From contig JAJACH010000001.1 in NCBI GenBank assembly GCA_022601645.1, positions 248,001-312,000 of the forward strand: a DNA stretch of 64,000 nucleotides. The letters run 5' to 3'. The notes under the pieces are model-generated. The model saw only the letters and a list, made by a program, of their open reading frames with translations. It had not been told where the DNA came from and ran no database searches. Source of the DNA: Chlamydiia bacterium. Lineage in GTDB: Bacteria; Chlamydiota; Chlamydiia; Chlamydiales; Simkaniaceae. Position 1 is the first letter of the stretch, and the number at the start of each line of letters is the position of its first letter. Positions 1-9,387 of this stretch are shown here, in pieces. A program made the translations under genes and the position numbers.

Positions 1-908
1 AGTGTTCCTGGTGGGTATTTCTCTTCGATCGCTTCCCATGGATTTGATTCTCTTTGCTTAAGGCCAAGAGCAACGCGTCCTTTTTCACGGTCGATGTGAA
101 GGATGATAACGTCAATTTCGTCGCCAAGCTTGAGCATTTCTGATGGGTGGCGAATGCGCTTCCAGGTCATGTCTGTGATGTGGAGCAGGCCGTCAACGCC
201 GTCGAGATCTAAGAAGACACCAAAGTCTGTGATGTTTTTCACGATCCCTTTGCGGGTTTCACCTTCTTGAATGTTTTCGAGGAGTTCAGCTTTTTTCGTT
301 GAGCGCTCTTCTTCGAGAAGTTCACGTCTTGAAACGACGATGTTCTTTCTTTCGATGTTGATCTTGAGGATCTTGAAGTCGTATTCGTGTCCTAGGTACT
401 CGTCGATGTTTTTGATGCGCTTGTTGTCGATTTGTGATCCTGGAAGGAAGGCTTCCATACCGATGTCGACCATGAGGCCGCCTTTGACCTTGCGGATCAC
501 TTTACCTTTGACGATAGATCCTTCCTGGCAGTTTTCGATGATGTGTTCCCACTGGCGCTGTTTGCGTGCTTTTTCCCTAGAAAGGACGATTTGTCCATCT
601 TCACCTTCAGCTCTGTCTAAGAAGACTTCGACTTCGGATCCGAGAATGAGTTCGCTTGTGTTGTCGAATTCGCCGACAGGGATAAGGCCTTCTGATTTTA
701 GGCCGACATCAATGACGACAAACTCTTTGTTGATCTCGACAACAAAGCCTTTTAAAATTTCACCAACTTCCATTGACGAAGTGGCACCTTCTCCTGTATC
801 TTCTTTATTGTTAAGAAGAGCTAGAAATTGCTTGGCATCGGTTTCATCATAGTCGATATCGTCGATGATCTTGCTATCATTCCAGTCGAAAGTTTGGTTA
901 TTGGTCAT
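1..908 (-). CDS. rpsA: 30S ribosomal protein S1, N-terminal part (cut by window edge)
   Basis: Reading the minus strand from the ATG at 908 gives an open frame of 302 codons that runs off the left edge. It begins [20 protein letters not shown] and then shows successive S1 (OB-fold) repeats with the usual G-x-V-x8-V-D-G/I-x4-G-x3 pattern, for example [20 protein letters not shown] and [21 protein letters not shown]1 helps the 30S subunit bind and unfold mRNA. Chlamydial S1 proteins are about 570 residues, so roughly half is visible. AAGGAAA lies about 10 bases before the ATG. It diverges from lysC across a 78-base gap. Confidence 0.95.
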   Translation of the reverse strand, partial: MTNNQTFDWNDSKIIDDIDYDETDAKQFLALLNNKEDTGEGATSSMEVGEILKGFVVEINKEFVVIDVGLKSEGLIPVGEFDNTSELILGSEVEVFLDRAEGEDGQIVLSREKARKQRQWEHIIENCQEGSIVKGKVIRKVKGGLMVDIGMEAFLPGSQIDNKRIKNIDEYLGHEYDFKILKINIERKNIVVSRRELLEEERSTKKAELLENIQEGETRKGIVKNITDFGVFLDLDGVDGLLHITDMTWKRIRHPSEMLKLGDEIDVIILHIDREKGRVALGLKQRESNPWEAIEEKYPPGT

Positions 909-986
909 GTTAAAGGTTTCCTTGAGTAAGTTAAATTTGTTACTGCTGATAGGGTATCAAAAGAATAGTAATAAAGGCAACAGGTT

Positions 987-1736
987 ATGTCATCGATTGT
1001 ACTAAAGTTTGGGGGAGCGGCGCTTTCAAGCAGCGAATCCTTTGATCAAATTGCAAAAATCATTTGTCGGAAGCGTGAAAGAAGGATTGTCGTAGTCGTC
1101 AGCGCAATGGGTTCAATGACGGATGAACTTCTCACATTGGCGCACTCGGTAAACCCACAACCGCCTAAGCGAGAGTTGGATATGCTTTTGTCTGTAGGGG
1201 AGAGGATCAGTATGTCGCTGCTTGCGATGGCGCTTGCAAAAGAAGGCAGGTCGGCACTTAGCTTTACAGGCAGTCAATCTGGGATCATCACAACGGGGGA
1301 TCACAGCAACGCAGAAATTCTCGAAGTTAGACCTCATCGAATTCTAGAGGCGCTCCAATCTAACGCGATCGCTATCGTTGCGGGTTTCCAGGGAGTGAGT
1401 CTTCAAAAAGAAATTACAACCCTTGGGCGAGGTGGGTCAGACACTTCTGCCGTTGCTTTGGGCGCGGCAGTAGGCGCTACCCATGTTGAGTTTTACAAAG
1501 ATGTGGGAGGGGTTTTTTCAGCAGATCCCAAGAAAGATCCAGACGCCAAGCTCATTTCCCAATTGACATTCAAAGATGCGATGCACGTTGCAAAAAATAT
1601 TTTGCATCCACGTAGCATTTTACTTGCGTCAAAAAATGATTTACCGTTACACGTCTTGCCATTCAATGGAAATGGAATTGGCACAGAAATCTCAAACTCT
1701 TTTGAAGACGCAAGTAGCCCCAGGTCCTATCGATGA
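987..1736 (+). CDS. lysC: Aspartokinase, kinase domain only
   Basis: Aspartate kinase phosphorylates L-aspartate, the first step towards meso-diaminopimelate, lysine, threonine and methionine. The KFGG motif is at residues 7-10 and GRGGSDTSA follows near residue 147, with FYKDVGGVFSADPK after it; these are amino-acid-kinase signatures. The protein is 249 residues, whereas usual aspartokinases are about 400-450 and carry two C-terminal ACT domains that bind lysine or threonine. Those domains are missing: the frame stops soon after the kinase fold, and the next gene encodes something else. The downstream frame overlaps it by 71 bases if that gene starts at 1666. Feedback-insensitive activity is an inference. 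Confidence 0.88.
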   Translation: MSSIVLKFGGAALSSSESFDQIAKIICRKRERRIVVVVSAMGSMTDELLTLAHSVNPQPPKRELDMLLSVGERISMSLLAMALAKEGRSALSFTGSQSGIITTGDHSNAEILEVRPHRILEALQSNAIAIVAGFQGVSLQKEITTLGRGGSDTSAVALGAAVGATHVEFYKDVGGVFSADPKKDPDAKLISQLTFKDAMHVAKNILHPRSILLASKNDLPLHVLPFNGNGIGTEISNSFEDASSPRSYR

Positions 1737-3387
1737 AATCGAGTTAAGGTTTAAGAAGCGAAAGCTTCCAGCACTTGATTTTACACATGAGCCTGCACCT
1801 ACAGTGTTCATGGCTGCGCCGTTGCATAAGCAACTTAGTCGCTTCTTCTTTCATATGATGCATACGTTTTGCATCCCAGGAAAACGGATTGAGGTAAAGG
1901 AGTTCTCTTTTCACCAAGATCGCACAGGACTTTCAATTGGGTACGCAAAGGTTGTACTAGAAGGGGCTGTGACGCCGGAACACTTTGAGTGGATAAAGCC
2001 AGAGCTTTTAATGGGACTTACTTCGAGTTACCATGCAATGCGCGTGCTTGAAATGCAAGGAGTGCCGGCGGGGGACAAGCCGATGCTTGTCCACGAGCGT
2101 TTAAGTGACTTTATTCACCGATTTCCAGAAAAATTTGATTTTGATCTCTTTGCATTGAAGCAGACCTTTTTCAACAGCATGAGTGAGTCGTTTAAAAATT
2201 CCAGGCGCTTGACCCATCTTTCCAGGCTGATTATTAGCGCTTATGCGATGCGGCGTAAGATTCTTTCCCGTATTGAGGATAAGCCTCGAGAAAGGCATTT
2301 GCTTGTTAAGGCGCTACCCGCCTCGCTTAATCTTCCTTTAGAAGAAAAAAGTGTGATGGGGATTTTGGTTGGAGCGCACCTGATGAAAGAAAGGGAAGTG
2401 CTTGGGAAAAGACATCTTATTAACACCATTAGACGGATGCTTCCTGGAGTTAAGGACGTTGAAGGGAGTTCTCTTGAATGGCGAGAGGGACCCATTCGTT
2501 GGATCTATTTAGAAATTGAGAAAGACGCAGCCTTAGATAAAACAAAACTTACTGCATTTTTGGGTAGCCAGTTAAAGAACAGCGTTGAAAAACTCATGCG
2601 CTCAGTCTTTATGCCTCGTAATGAGGAAGAAGTGATGAAAAACTTGGTGCTTCTTTCCCATCAGATCAAGTTTGTTGGGGACCTGCCCCAGGTCATTATC
2701 TCATTTGAGGGGCAAACCGAGTCAGAGCTTCTATTTAATGTGGCTCTTGTCCGCTTGCTTAGGCGAGGCTCTGTTCCTTACGAGGAGCTTCCCATGCATG
2801 TTGATCGCCGGCGATTGATGGGGAAGCTGCGCAAACGCCACCCTAAAGAAGCGCTTGTGTTGCGCGTAAACATTAAAGCCGAACCCTTTTTAAGAGAGGA
2901 TCAGTCAATAGACCTGCTCTCAGCAAGAGTCAGCGTTGTTGGCATGCTTGAATCGGTGTTTGGTGAAGTGCGTGATTTTAATGGAGGAATGTTTTCCAAA
3001 CAAAACGAAGCGATGAGCAAACTTAAGCGTTTACTTGTTGATGAGGGGGAGTCGAATCAACTGACTATTGAAAATTTTTTTCATGCGATTCGCCCTATAG
3101 AAATGCAAGCGTGCGTGCGCCCAGATCTTGCGAAAAAATTGTTTCTCATGATGAAAGCTTCGAAAGACCGAGTCTCAATAGACATGAGTCATGGACACAC
3201 TTTTATAGTTATTCAGGACTTAGCCAAGGAGAAAAAGCTCAAAATCTCTTCAGCGCTTTCAAGGCTTGGCCTTCGCCGTGACGAGCTCGTCACGATCCAA
3301 ATGTCGCGCCACTTAGGCATTATGGCACCAAAAAAATATGCTCGGGACTTGCTCAATACGGTCCAGGGGTTTATGATGGAAATGTGA
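1666..3387 (+). CDS. Conserved hypothetical protein (573 aa)
   Basis: I do not recognise this protein. It is Leu/Arg/Lys-rich, has no obvious signal peptide or transmembrane segment, and looks cytosolic and mostly helical. The open frame extends upstream inside lysC to 1576; I chose the ATG at 1666 (MEMELAQKSQ) as a compromise, and no clear ribosome-binding site supports either that or the later ATG at 1810. The stop codon overlaps the GTG start of rpe by four bases, so it is probably translated in the same operon. Confidence 0.6.
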   Translation: MEMELAQKSQTLLKTQVAPGPIDEIELRFKKRKLPALDFTHEPAPTVFMAAPLHKQLSRFFFHMMHTFCIPGKRIEVKEFSFHQDRTGLSIGYAKVVLEGAVTPEHFEWIKPELLMGLTSSYHAMRVLEMQGVPAGDKPMLVHERLSDFIHRFPEKFDFDLFALKQTFFNSMSESFKNSRRLTHLSRLIISAYAMRRKILSRIEDKPRERHLLVKALPASLNLPLEEKSVMGILVGAHLMKEREVLGKRHLINTIRRMLPGVKDVEGSSLEWREGPIRWIYLEIEKDAALDKTKLTAFLGSQLKNSVEKLMRSVFMPRNEEEVMKNLVLLSHQIKFVGDLPQVIISFEGQTESELLFNVALVRLLRRGSVPYEELPMHVDRRRLMGKLRKRHPKEALVLRVNIKAEPFLREDQSIDLLSARVSVVGMLESVFGEVRDFNGGMFSKQNEAMSKLKRLLVDEGESNQLTIENFFHAIRPIEMQACVRPDLAKKLFLMMKASKDRVSIDMSHGHTFIVIQDLAKEKKLKISSALSRLGLRRDELVTIQMSRHLGIMAPKKYARDLLNTVQGFMMEM

Positions 3388-4037
3388 AAAATAAGACAAT
3401 CATTAGTCCATCCATCTTTGCGTCAGATTTCGCAAAGCTTGGAGAGGAAGCAAAACGGTGCGAAGAAAGTGGAGCAGATGCCATTCATGTCGATATCATG
3501 GACGGCCATTTTGTCCGCAATCTGAGCTTAAGCCCAAAAGCCCTAGCGGCCATTAATCGATCAACAGACCTGTTTCTCGATGTCCACATCATGGTCTATG
3601 ACCCCTTCCGCTACATTGAAGAACTCGTCAAATTAGGTGCAGACCAAATTACCTTCCACTTTGAAGCAACAGAAGAGGTTGAGGAAACGCTAAACTACAT
3701 TAAAAAATGTGGTGTCAAAGCAGGGCTTGCATTTTGCCCAGAGACAAGCGAATCACTTGTTGTCAAATACTTGGATAAGATTGATACGCTTTTAATGATG
3801 ACCGTTCATCCGGGATTTGGTGGGCAGGCATTTATTGAGGATGTCCTCCCCAAGATTGAGTTTCTTCGCAAACTTGCTGATGACTCGAAGCTTGATTTGG
3901 ATATTCAGGTCGATGGCGGTGTTGATGATAAAACAGCACCTCTTTGTTTAAAAGCGGGAGCCAATAATCTCGTTGCTGGAACGTATCTCTTTAAAGGAGA
4001 CGAGATGGCACAAAAAATTACGGAGCTGCGAGGGTGA
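3384..4037 (+). CDS. rpe: Ribulose-phosphate 3-epimerase
   Basis: This 217-residue TIM-barrel enzyme interconverts D-ribulose 5-phosphate and D-xylulose 5-phosphate in the pentose phosphate pathway. Seen here are the N-terminal PSIFASDFAKL, the metal/active-site HVDIMDGHFVRN, VHPGFGGQAF and the phosphate-binding QVDGGV motifs, all at full family length. The start is GTG at 3384, forming a GTGA overlap with the preceding stop. rpe next to efp, accB and accC is the chlamydial order, although here two genes are inserted between rpe and efp. Confidence 0.96.
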   Translation: MKNKTIISPSIFASDFAKLGEEAKRCEESGADAIHVDIMDGHFVRNLSLSPKALAAINRSTDLFLDVHIMVYDPFRYIEELVKLGADQITFHFEATEEVEETLNYIKKCGVKAGLAFCPETSESLVVKYLDKIDTLLMMTVHPGFGGQAFIEDVLPKIEFLRKLADDSKLDLDIQVDGGVDDKTAPLCLKAGANNLVAGTYLFKGDEMAQKITELRG

Positions 4038-4996
4038 AAAAAGTCGTCGTGATCGGAGGGGGCACTGGCAACTACACTGTACTAAAGGGACTAAAACAAC
4101 ACGATGTGGATTTAACGGCAATTGTTTCAATGGCCGATGATGGGGGGTCGACGGGTATTTTACGCGATGAACTCGGTGTATTACCACCCGGCGATGTGCG
4201 CCAATGCTTGGTCGCACTGTCAAATTCCACAGACCTCATGCGTTCACTGATGAACTACCGCTTCGAGGAAGGTGGTCTTGCAGGGCACAATTTTGGCAAT
4301 CTCCTCCTTGTCGCTTTAGAAAAAGTGACAGGCAGTTTTGAAAAAGCTGTTGATGAAATGGCTAAAATCCTCTTTATTCGCGGCCGAGTTATCCCTGTCA
4401 CAACAAACGAAGTACGCCTTCGCATGATCCTAAAAGATCGTACTGTTCTCATGGGAGAAAAAGAAGTCTACCTCTCGCAAAAAATTGATCAGGGTTATTG
4501 TAACATTTACTTAGATCCCTTTCCTCAAGTCAATCCCACAGCGACAAAAGCAATTCAAGAGGCCGACTTAGTCGTCTTGGGTCCAGGTGGGCTTTACACT
4601 TCACTTATTCCTAATCTTCTCGTAGATGGCATCTCAAAAGCTCTTCGAGAAACGCGCGCTAAAAAGGTTTTTGTCTGCAATCTCATGAATCGCAAAGGAC
4701 AAACAACAGGCTTTCACCTAAGTCATTACCTAGAGGAAATCAACCACTTTATTGGCGATGATATTTTCGACCACGTGTTTGTCAATTCAACCACTCCACC
4801 AGATCATTTAATCCAACTTTACCAGTCAGAGGGAGAGCTTGTCCAAAATGATTTAAGCGATAAGCGAATTATTTCCGCAAATTTCCTAGGAGAGGTTGCT
4901 AAAAAATGCAAAGGGGATACAATGGTCCGCAATCTTATAAGACACGATTCGAAATCCCTAACAAGAGAGCTTGTTAAAATTGTTAATCATCTTTGA
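4034..4996 (+). CDS. GlmR/YvcK-type CofD-family protein
   Basis: The N-terminus IGGGTGNYTVLKGL, then MADDGGSTGILRDELG and PPGDVRQCLVALS, and VVLGPGGLYTSLIPNLL near the middle identify the YvcK (GlmR) branch of the CofD-like family, at the normal length of about 320. In Bacillus subtilis GlmR binds UDP-GlcNAc and is needed for peptidoglycan precursor supply on gluconeogenic carbon. A link to cell-wall precursor supply here is inference. The GTG start at 4034 overlaps the rpe stop (GTGA). In C. trachomatis, as I recall it, rpe and efp are adjacent, so this gene is an addition to the block. Confidence 0.85.
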   Translation: MKKVVVIGGGTGNYTVLKGLKQHDVDLTAIVSMADDGGSTGILRDELGVLPPGDVRQCLVALSNSTDLMRSLMNYRFEEGGLAGHNFGNLLLVALEKVTGSFEKAVDEMAKILFIRGRVIPVTTNEVRLRMILKDRTVLMGEKEVYLSQKIDQGYCNIYLDPFPQVNPTATKAIQEADLVVLGPGGLYTSLIPNLLVDGISKALRETRAKKVFVCNLMNRKGQTTGFHLSHYLEEINHFIGDDIFDHVFVNSTTPPDHLIQLYQSEGELVQNDLSDKRIISANFLGEVAKKCKGDTMVRNLIRHDSKSLTRELVKIVNHL

Positions 4997-5648
4997 TTTA
5001 GACGATACACTCATCGACACCACAGGATCAATCACACCACACGTCCTAAGAAATGCGTTTAAGCGTTTTAATGCGATGGATGGACAATTTGATGAAAAAG
5101 CCTTTGGGCAACTCACAAGACTGCATACGTCAGCGTATCGCGGTAAAGATGGAGTCTCTGAGTTTTTGGAACTCCATAACAAAACTCATCTGTACGATAC
5201 GGCTATCGAGGAAATTTATAAAACACCCAGCTTGCCAGAAAAAATCGAATGCTCTCCCGATGCCCTAGAGGTTTTAGAAAAGCTTAAAATGCGTTATCCG
5301 CTTGCTTTAGTCACTGGGGGCTATGACGATGTGCAAAGAGAAAAATTGAAACGCGCAGGAATAGACGAAAGCATCTTTAGTCACATTTTTGTTGAGCCAC
5401 TTTCTCAAAAAAAAGCTGCATATGAGAAAATTTTAGAGAAAGTCGGATTAAATGCATCTGATGTTGTTGTGTGTGGAGATAGAATTGAACTGGATCTCAC
5501 TCCAGCTAAGCGACTTGGAATAAAAACCGTTCATTTTCGCTTTGGTCGAGGGTTAGGTAATACTGGATTAAAAAGCGACGTCGACTATACCATATTACAT
5601 TTAGAAGAGTTAATGGATTTACTCCCAAGAATCGAGAGTTTTGCATGA
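4971..5648 (+). CDS. HAD-superfamily phosphatase (phosphoglycolate phosphatase-like)
   Basis: HAD motif I is FDLDDTLIDT at the N-terminus, motif II is the LVTGG region, and motif III/IV is VVVCGDRIELDLTPAKRLG. It is a cytosolic Mg-dependent phosphohydrolase of the helical-cap subfamily, 225 residues; the substrate cannot be told from sequence. There is no ATG near the start: TTG at 4971 or TTG at 4980 both place motif I correctly, and both overlap the preceding stop. The stop codon overlaps the efp ATG (ATGA), so it is part of the same operon. Confidence 0.82.
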   Translation: MLKLLIIFDLDDTLIDTTGSITPHVLRNAFKRFNAMDGQFDEKAFGQLTRLHTSAYRGKDGVSEFLELHNKTHLYDTAIEEIYKTPSLPEKIECSPDALEVLEKLKMRYPLALVTGGYDDVQREKLKRAGIDESIFSHIFVEPLSQKKAAYEKILEKVGLNASDVVVCGDRIELDLTPAKRLGIKTVHFRFGRGLGNTGLKSDVDYTILHLEELMDLLPRIESFA

Positions 5649-6202
5649 TTACAAGTTCACAGATTACGCCAGGAATGACAATTTCCATCAAAGATGAGAT
5701 CTATCGGGTCGAATCAACAGTCAAGGTAACGGTGGCAAAAGGCGTTCCGTTTATCAAGGCAAAACTAAAAAATTTAATATCGGATGAGGTTTTAGAAAAG
5801 AACTTCAAACTCGATCAAGAGGTTAACGAGGTCACCATGTGTGAAAAGACCCTCGAGTTCCTCTACCTAGAGGGCAAAGATTACCTCTTTTTAGACGTAG
5901 ATAACCTAGAACAAGTGCTTGTGCCTGCAAGCATCATTGAGGATCGCGTCAACTTCTTAAAAGAAAGTATCGAATTGATTGCAAACTGTTATGGGGATAC
6001 GATTTTTTCAGTAGAACTGCCCCAATTCCTAGAACTTATGGTTGTAAAAACAGAAGCAATCGAATCAAAAGTCTCGGTCTCCAATGCAAGTAAAATAGGC
6101 GTTTTAGAAACAGGCGCTAAAGTTGAAGTACCACTCTTCATTGAATCAGGGGATATCATCAAAGTTGATACCCATGCAAGCGAATACGTACAGAGGATAT
6201 AA
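5645..6202 (+). CDS. efp: Elongation factor P
   Basis: EF-P binds between the P and E sites and rescues ribosomes stalled at consecutive prolines. The 185-residue protein has the three beta-barrel domains at full length. The tip loop reads VAKGVPFIKAKLKNL; Lys32 sits where the modified Lys34 of E. coli EF-P lies. Chlamydiae carry two EF-P paralogues, and this one is in the rpe-accB neighbourhood. ATG at 5645 overlaps the HAD stop by four bases. Whether Lys32 is modified cannot be seen; no epmA or epmB is present in the window. Confidence 0.95.
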   Translation: MITSSQITPGMTISIKDEIYRVESTVKVTVAKGVPFIKAKLKNLISDEVLEKNFKLDQEVNEVTMCEKTLEFLYLEGKDYLFLDVDNLEQVLVPASIIEDRVNFLKESIELIANCYGDTIFSVELPQFLELMVVKTEAIESKVSVSNASKIGVLETGAKVEVPLFIESGDIIKVDTHASEYVQRI

Positions 6203-6205
6203 CTT

Positions 6206-6646
6206 GTGAAAATAGATGAGATCAAACAATTAATGGACGCGATGGAAGAGAAGCAGCTCACGAAACTCTCCCTTAAGAGAGGGGATAATGAGCTCGTACT
6301 AGAGAAAGCGGCCCCGCCCGTACATGCAAGTCCAGCTTTAGCCCCGCCGCCGCCAGTTTTAAGCCACGCTGCTGCGCCAGCAGAAGCTGTACAAGAGGCA
6401 CCTGCACCAGAAGGGGAGTATATCACCTCACCAATGGTCGGGAGCTTTTACGGTTCACCAGCACCAGATGAGCCAAGCTTTGTGAAAGAAGGCGATCGCG
6501 TGAGTGCTGATACCGTTGTGTGTATTATAGAGGCGATGAAAGTTATGAATGAAGTAAAAGCTGGACAAGAAGGCGTTATTAGACGCGTTCTCGTCGAGAG
6601 TGGTAACCCGGTGGAGTATGGAACAAAACTGTTCGAAATTCAATAA
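6206..6646 (+). CDS. accB: Biotin carboxyl carrier protein of acetyl-CoA carboxylase
   Basis: The protein carries biotin for acetyl-CoA carboxylase, the committed step of fatty-acid synthesis. It shows the N-terminal helical region (residues 1-33), a Pro/Ala-rich linker (35-70), and the biotinyl domain (72-146) with IEAMKVMNE; Lys112 is the predicted biotinylated residue. The length of 146 is normal. The start is GTG at 6206. accC follows and overlaps its 3' end, so the two subunits are translationally coupled. Confidence 0.97.
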   Translation: MKIDEIKQLMDAMEEKQLTKLSLKRGDNELVLEKAAPPVHASPALAPPPPVLSHAAAPAEAVQEAPAPEGEYITSPMVGSFYGSPAPDEPSFVKEGDRVSADTVVCIIEAMKVMNEVKAGQEGVIRRVLVESGNPVEYGTKLFEIQ

Positions 6647-8000
6647 AGTCTTAGTCGCAAATCGCGGCGAAATCGCAGTACGCATCATTCGTGCGTGCCA
6701 CGATCTCGGCATTCCAACAGTCGCAGTCTACTCCAAAGCAGACGAAAAAGCTCTTCATGTTCTGCACGCTGATGAAGCCGTTTGTATAGGTGAGGCTCCA
6801 GCCCTTAAATCGTATCTAAAAATCCCCAATATTCTCTCAGCTTGTGAAATCACAGGTGCCGACGCCATCCATCCAGGGTACGGATTCCTCTCAGAAAACG
6901 CCAACTTTGCTTCGATCTGTGAGAGCTCAGGGATCACATTCATCGGCCCAAAAGCATCGACAATTGCCCTGCTTGGCGATAAGTCACAAGCTAAATCCAT
7001 TGCTCGAAAAGTTAAATGCCCTGTTATTCCAGGGACAGAGGGAATTATAGAAGACATTGATACAGCCCTCAAAGAAGCGAAAAAAATCGGCTACCCCGTA
7101 TTCATTAAAGCCTCAGCTGGAGGCGGTGGAAAAGGGATTAGAATCGCTATGGATGAAGACGATTTCGCTCGAAAATTCGTCGCAGCAAGAGCTGAGGCCG
7201 AAGTCTCCTTCAATAATCCAGACGTCTATTTGGAAAAAATGATCGTCAACCCAAGACATGTCGAAGTACAAATTATGGGAGACCTCTACGGCAATTATGT
7301 CCACCTAGGTGAGCGTGATTGCACCATCCAAAGACGCCGTCAAAAACTCATTGAAGAAACACCAAGCCCCATGCTCACACCCTCTTTGAGAAAGAAAATG
7401 GGGGAATCAGCAGTAGCGATTGTTAAAGCAGCAGGCTACCACACTGTGGCTACAGTGGAGTTTCTGCTCGATGAAAATAACGACTTTTATTTCATGGAAG
7501 TAAATACTCGTATTCAAGTTGAGCATACAGTTACAGAAGATCTTACAGGGATTGATCTTGTCACAGAGCAAATTCGCTTAGCTCAAGGTGAAAAGCTTAA
7601 TATGAAACAAAAAGACGTCCAATTTACAGGACATGTCATTCAATTTCGTATCAATGCTGAAGATCCTACAACAAACTTCTCGCCATCCCCTGGAACTCTT
7701 GATTACTTTATCCCTCCAGGTGGATCCAATGTTCGCGTAGATAGTGCATGCTATACAGGGTACAAAATCCCGCCCCACTACGACTCTCTAATTGCAAAAC
7801 TTATAGTGAAGGGGAAGAGTCGTGAAGAGGCGATGCGCATTGGAAAAAGAGCGCTTCGTGAATTTCATATTGGTGGTGTTAAATCAACCATTCCTTTTCA
7901 CCAATTTATGTTAAACAATGAAAAATTTCGCGAAGGTATTTCTTACAATCTCGACTTTATTGACACCCTTATCGATGAAGGCTGCAGCTTTGTCACCTGA
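6618..8000 (+). CDS. accC: Biotin carboxylase subunit of acetyl-CoA carboxylase
   Basis: This ATP-grasp enzyme carboxylates the biotin of AccB using bicarbonate and ATP. Visible are KVLVANRGEIAVRIIRA at the N-terminus, the glycine-rich ATP lid KASAGGGGKGIR, EVQIMGDLYGNYVHLGERDC, and the catalytic FMEVNTRIQVEHTVTE. I chose the ATG at 6618 (MEQNCSKFNK), giving 460 residues, over the in-frame GTG at 6600; either overlaps accB. The fatty-acid pathway continues with fabF elsewhere in the window. Confidence 0.97.
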   Translation: MEQNCSKFNKVLVANRGEIAVRIIRACHDLGIPTVAVYSKADEKALHVLHADEAVCIGEAPALKSYLKIPNILSACEITGADAIHPGYGFLSENANFASICESSGITFIGPKASTIALLGDKSQAKSIARKVKCPVIPGTEGIIEDIDTALKEAKKIGYPVFIKASAGGGGKGIRIAMDEDDFARKFVAARAEAEVSFNNPDVYLEKMIVNPRHVEVQIMGDLYGNYVHLGERDCTIQRRRQKLIEETPSPMLTPSLRKKMGESAVAIVKAAGYHTVATVEFLLDENNDFYFMEVNTRIQVEHTVTEDLTGIDLVTEQIRLAQGEKLNMKQKDVQFTGHVIQFRINAEDPTTNFSPSPGTLDYFIPPGGSNVRVDSACYTGYKIPPHYDSLIAKLIVKGKSREEAMRIGKRALREFHIGGVKSTIPFHQFMLNNEKFREGISYNLDFIDTLIDEGCSFVT

Positions 8001-8490
8001 GATTCTCATCAGTAAAGCACAGATCGATAAGCGCATTGAAGAAACTGCAAAAATCCTTAATGAAAAGTACAAAGATCTAACAATCGTAGTCGTCTTAAAA
8101 GGGGGCGTAATGGTTGCAACAGACTTATTACGTAACCTGACAATCAACACAGATATCGAATTCGTCCGGTGTAAAAGCTACAAAGGCACAGAACGTGGCA
8201 AACTGACCATTGAAAACTTAGAAAATCTCGACTTTAAGGGGAAAAATGTCCTTGTGGTCGACGACATTTTTGATTCAGGTAAGACATTAGAATCAATTAT
8301 GAAAGCGATGGCAGCTAAAGGGTGTGCGACACTGTCCTCACTCGTCTTGCTAGAAAAAGACGTACCTCACGTCACAGAGTACCGCGCAGATCACGTCCTC
8401 TTCACTATCCCCAACAAGTTTGTTGTCGGCTATGGAATGGATTATGATGAAAGGTATCGCGGTCTTCAAAATATTCAAACCATGAGATAA
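7975..8490 (+). CDS. hpt: Hypoxanthine(-guanine) phosphoribosyltransferase
   Basis: The enzyme joins PRPP to hypoxanthine or guanine in purine salvage. It has the type I PRTase loop VLVVDDIFDSGKTL, the flexible-loop CKSYKGTERGK region and the C-terminal VVGYGMDYDERYRGL typical of HPRTs. The frame is open upstream to an ATG at 7918 that lies inside accC and gives a false signal-peptide look; ATG at 7975 (MKAAALSPEIL) fits the family start and gives 171 residues. Chlamydiaceae lack this salvage enzyme as far as I know, so it hints at a less reduced chlamydial lineage. Confidence 0.9.
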   Translation: MKAAALSPEILISKAQIDKRIEETAKILNEKYKDLTIVVVLKGGVMVATDLLRNLTINTDIEFVRCKSYKGTERGKLTIENLENLDFKGKNVLVVDDIFDSGKTLESIMKAMAAKGCATLSSLVLLEKDVPHVTEYRADHVLFTIPNKFVVGYGMDYDERYRGLQNIQTMR

Positions 8491-8493
8491 GAC

Positions 8494-9387
8494 ATGAAAG
8501 GCATCATCCTAGCTGGGGGCAGTGGAACAAGACTCTATCCAATGACAATCCCTTGCGTAAAGCAGCTTTTGCCCATTTACGATAAGCCAATGGTCTATTA
8601 TCCCCTTGCAACACTCATGCAAGCGGGGATAAGAGAAATCTTGTTAATCTCCACCCCAGAGGATTTGCCGCGGTTTGAAGAGCTGTTTGGAGATGGAAGT
8701 GATCTCGGATTGGAGATCTCTTACAAAGCTCAAAGCAAGCCACGCGGTATCGCCGAGGCGCTGATCCTAGGTGCCGATTTTATCGGAGGTGAGCGCGTGG
8801 CGCTTATACTTGGAGACAACCTATTTCATAGCTTTGACCTCGAGTCGCTGCTTCTAGATGCGACCGAAACAAGCGGAGCTTCTGTCTTTGGCTGTGAAGT
8901 ATCCGACCCTTCACGTTACGGCGTCGTCGACTTCAATGAAGAGATGCAAGTGACCGAAATCGTTGAAAAACCCGAACATGCACCATCTCCCTATGCTGTA
9001 ACAGGGCTCTATTTTTACGATCACACAGCCCCTGAAAAAGCGGCTTCACTCAAGCCTTCTCTACGAGGTGAACTTGAAATCACCGATCTAAACAACCTCT
9101 ACATTAAGGAAAACAACCTTACCCTGCACCTCCTCCCACGCGGATTTGCCTGGCTAGATACCGGGACCACACAAGCACTGCATCAAGCGTCATCCTACGT
9201 GCAAACTCTTCAAGAGCGCTGCGGAATCATGATCGGATGTATCGAAGAAATCGCCTATTTGAAAAATTACATCACCCTAGAACAGCTACAAAAACTCACC
9301 GAGCCCCTTCTAAAAACACCGTATGGAGAGTACCTATCAAACAGGTATAATGCCCACCACCAACTCGCCCTTGACCTTTTCACTTAA
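8494..9387 (+). CDS. rfbA: Glucose-1-phosphate thymidylyltransferase
   Basis: RfbA (RmlA) makes dTDP-glucose from dTTP and glucose 1-phosphate, first step to dTDP-rhamnose and other deoxysugars. The signature GGSGTRLYPMT is at residues 8-18, followed by KQLLPIYDKPMVYYPL, LGDNLF and GFAWLDTGT, at the full length of 297. No rfbB, rfbC or rfbD is adjacent, so the product's use is unknown. It starts three bases after hpt, and its last 51 bases overlap the convergent rsmI. Confidence 0.93.
   Translation: MKGIILAGGSGTRLYPMTIPCVKQLLPIYDKPMVYYPLATLMQAGIREILLISTPEDLPRFEELFGDGSDLGLEISYKAQSKPRGIAEALILGADFIGGERVALILGDNLFHSFDLESLLLDATETSGASVFGCEVSDPSRYGVVDFNEEMQVTEIVEKPEHAPSPYAVTGLYFYDHTAPEKAASLKPSLRGELEITDLNNLYIKENNLTLHLLPRGFAWLDTGTTQALHQASSYVQTLQERCGIMIGCIEEIAYLKNYITLEQLQKLTEPLLKTPYGEYLSNRYNAHHQLALDLFT

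Noticed and set aside
271-852. 193-codon plus-strand frame inside rpsA
   Set aside because: It is antisense to an unmistakable ribosomal protein S1 frame and has a Ser/Arg-rich shadow composition.
7918-7974. Signal-peptide-like N-terminal extension of the hpt frame
   Set aside because: It lies wholly within accC, HPRT is cytosolic, and the family start fits the ATG at 7975.
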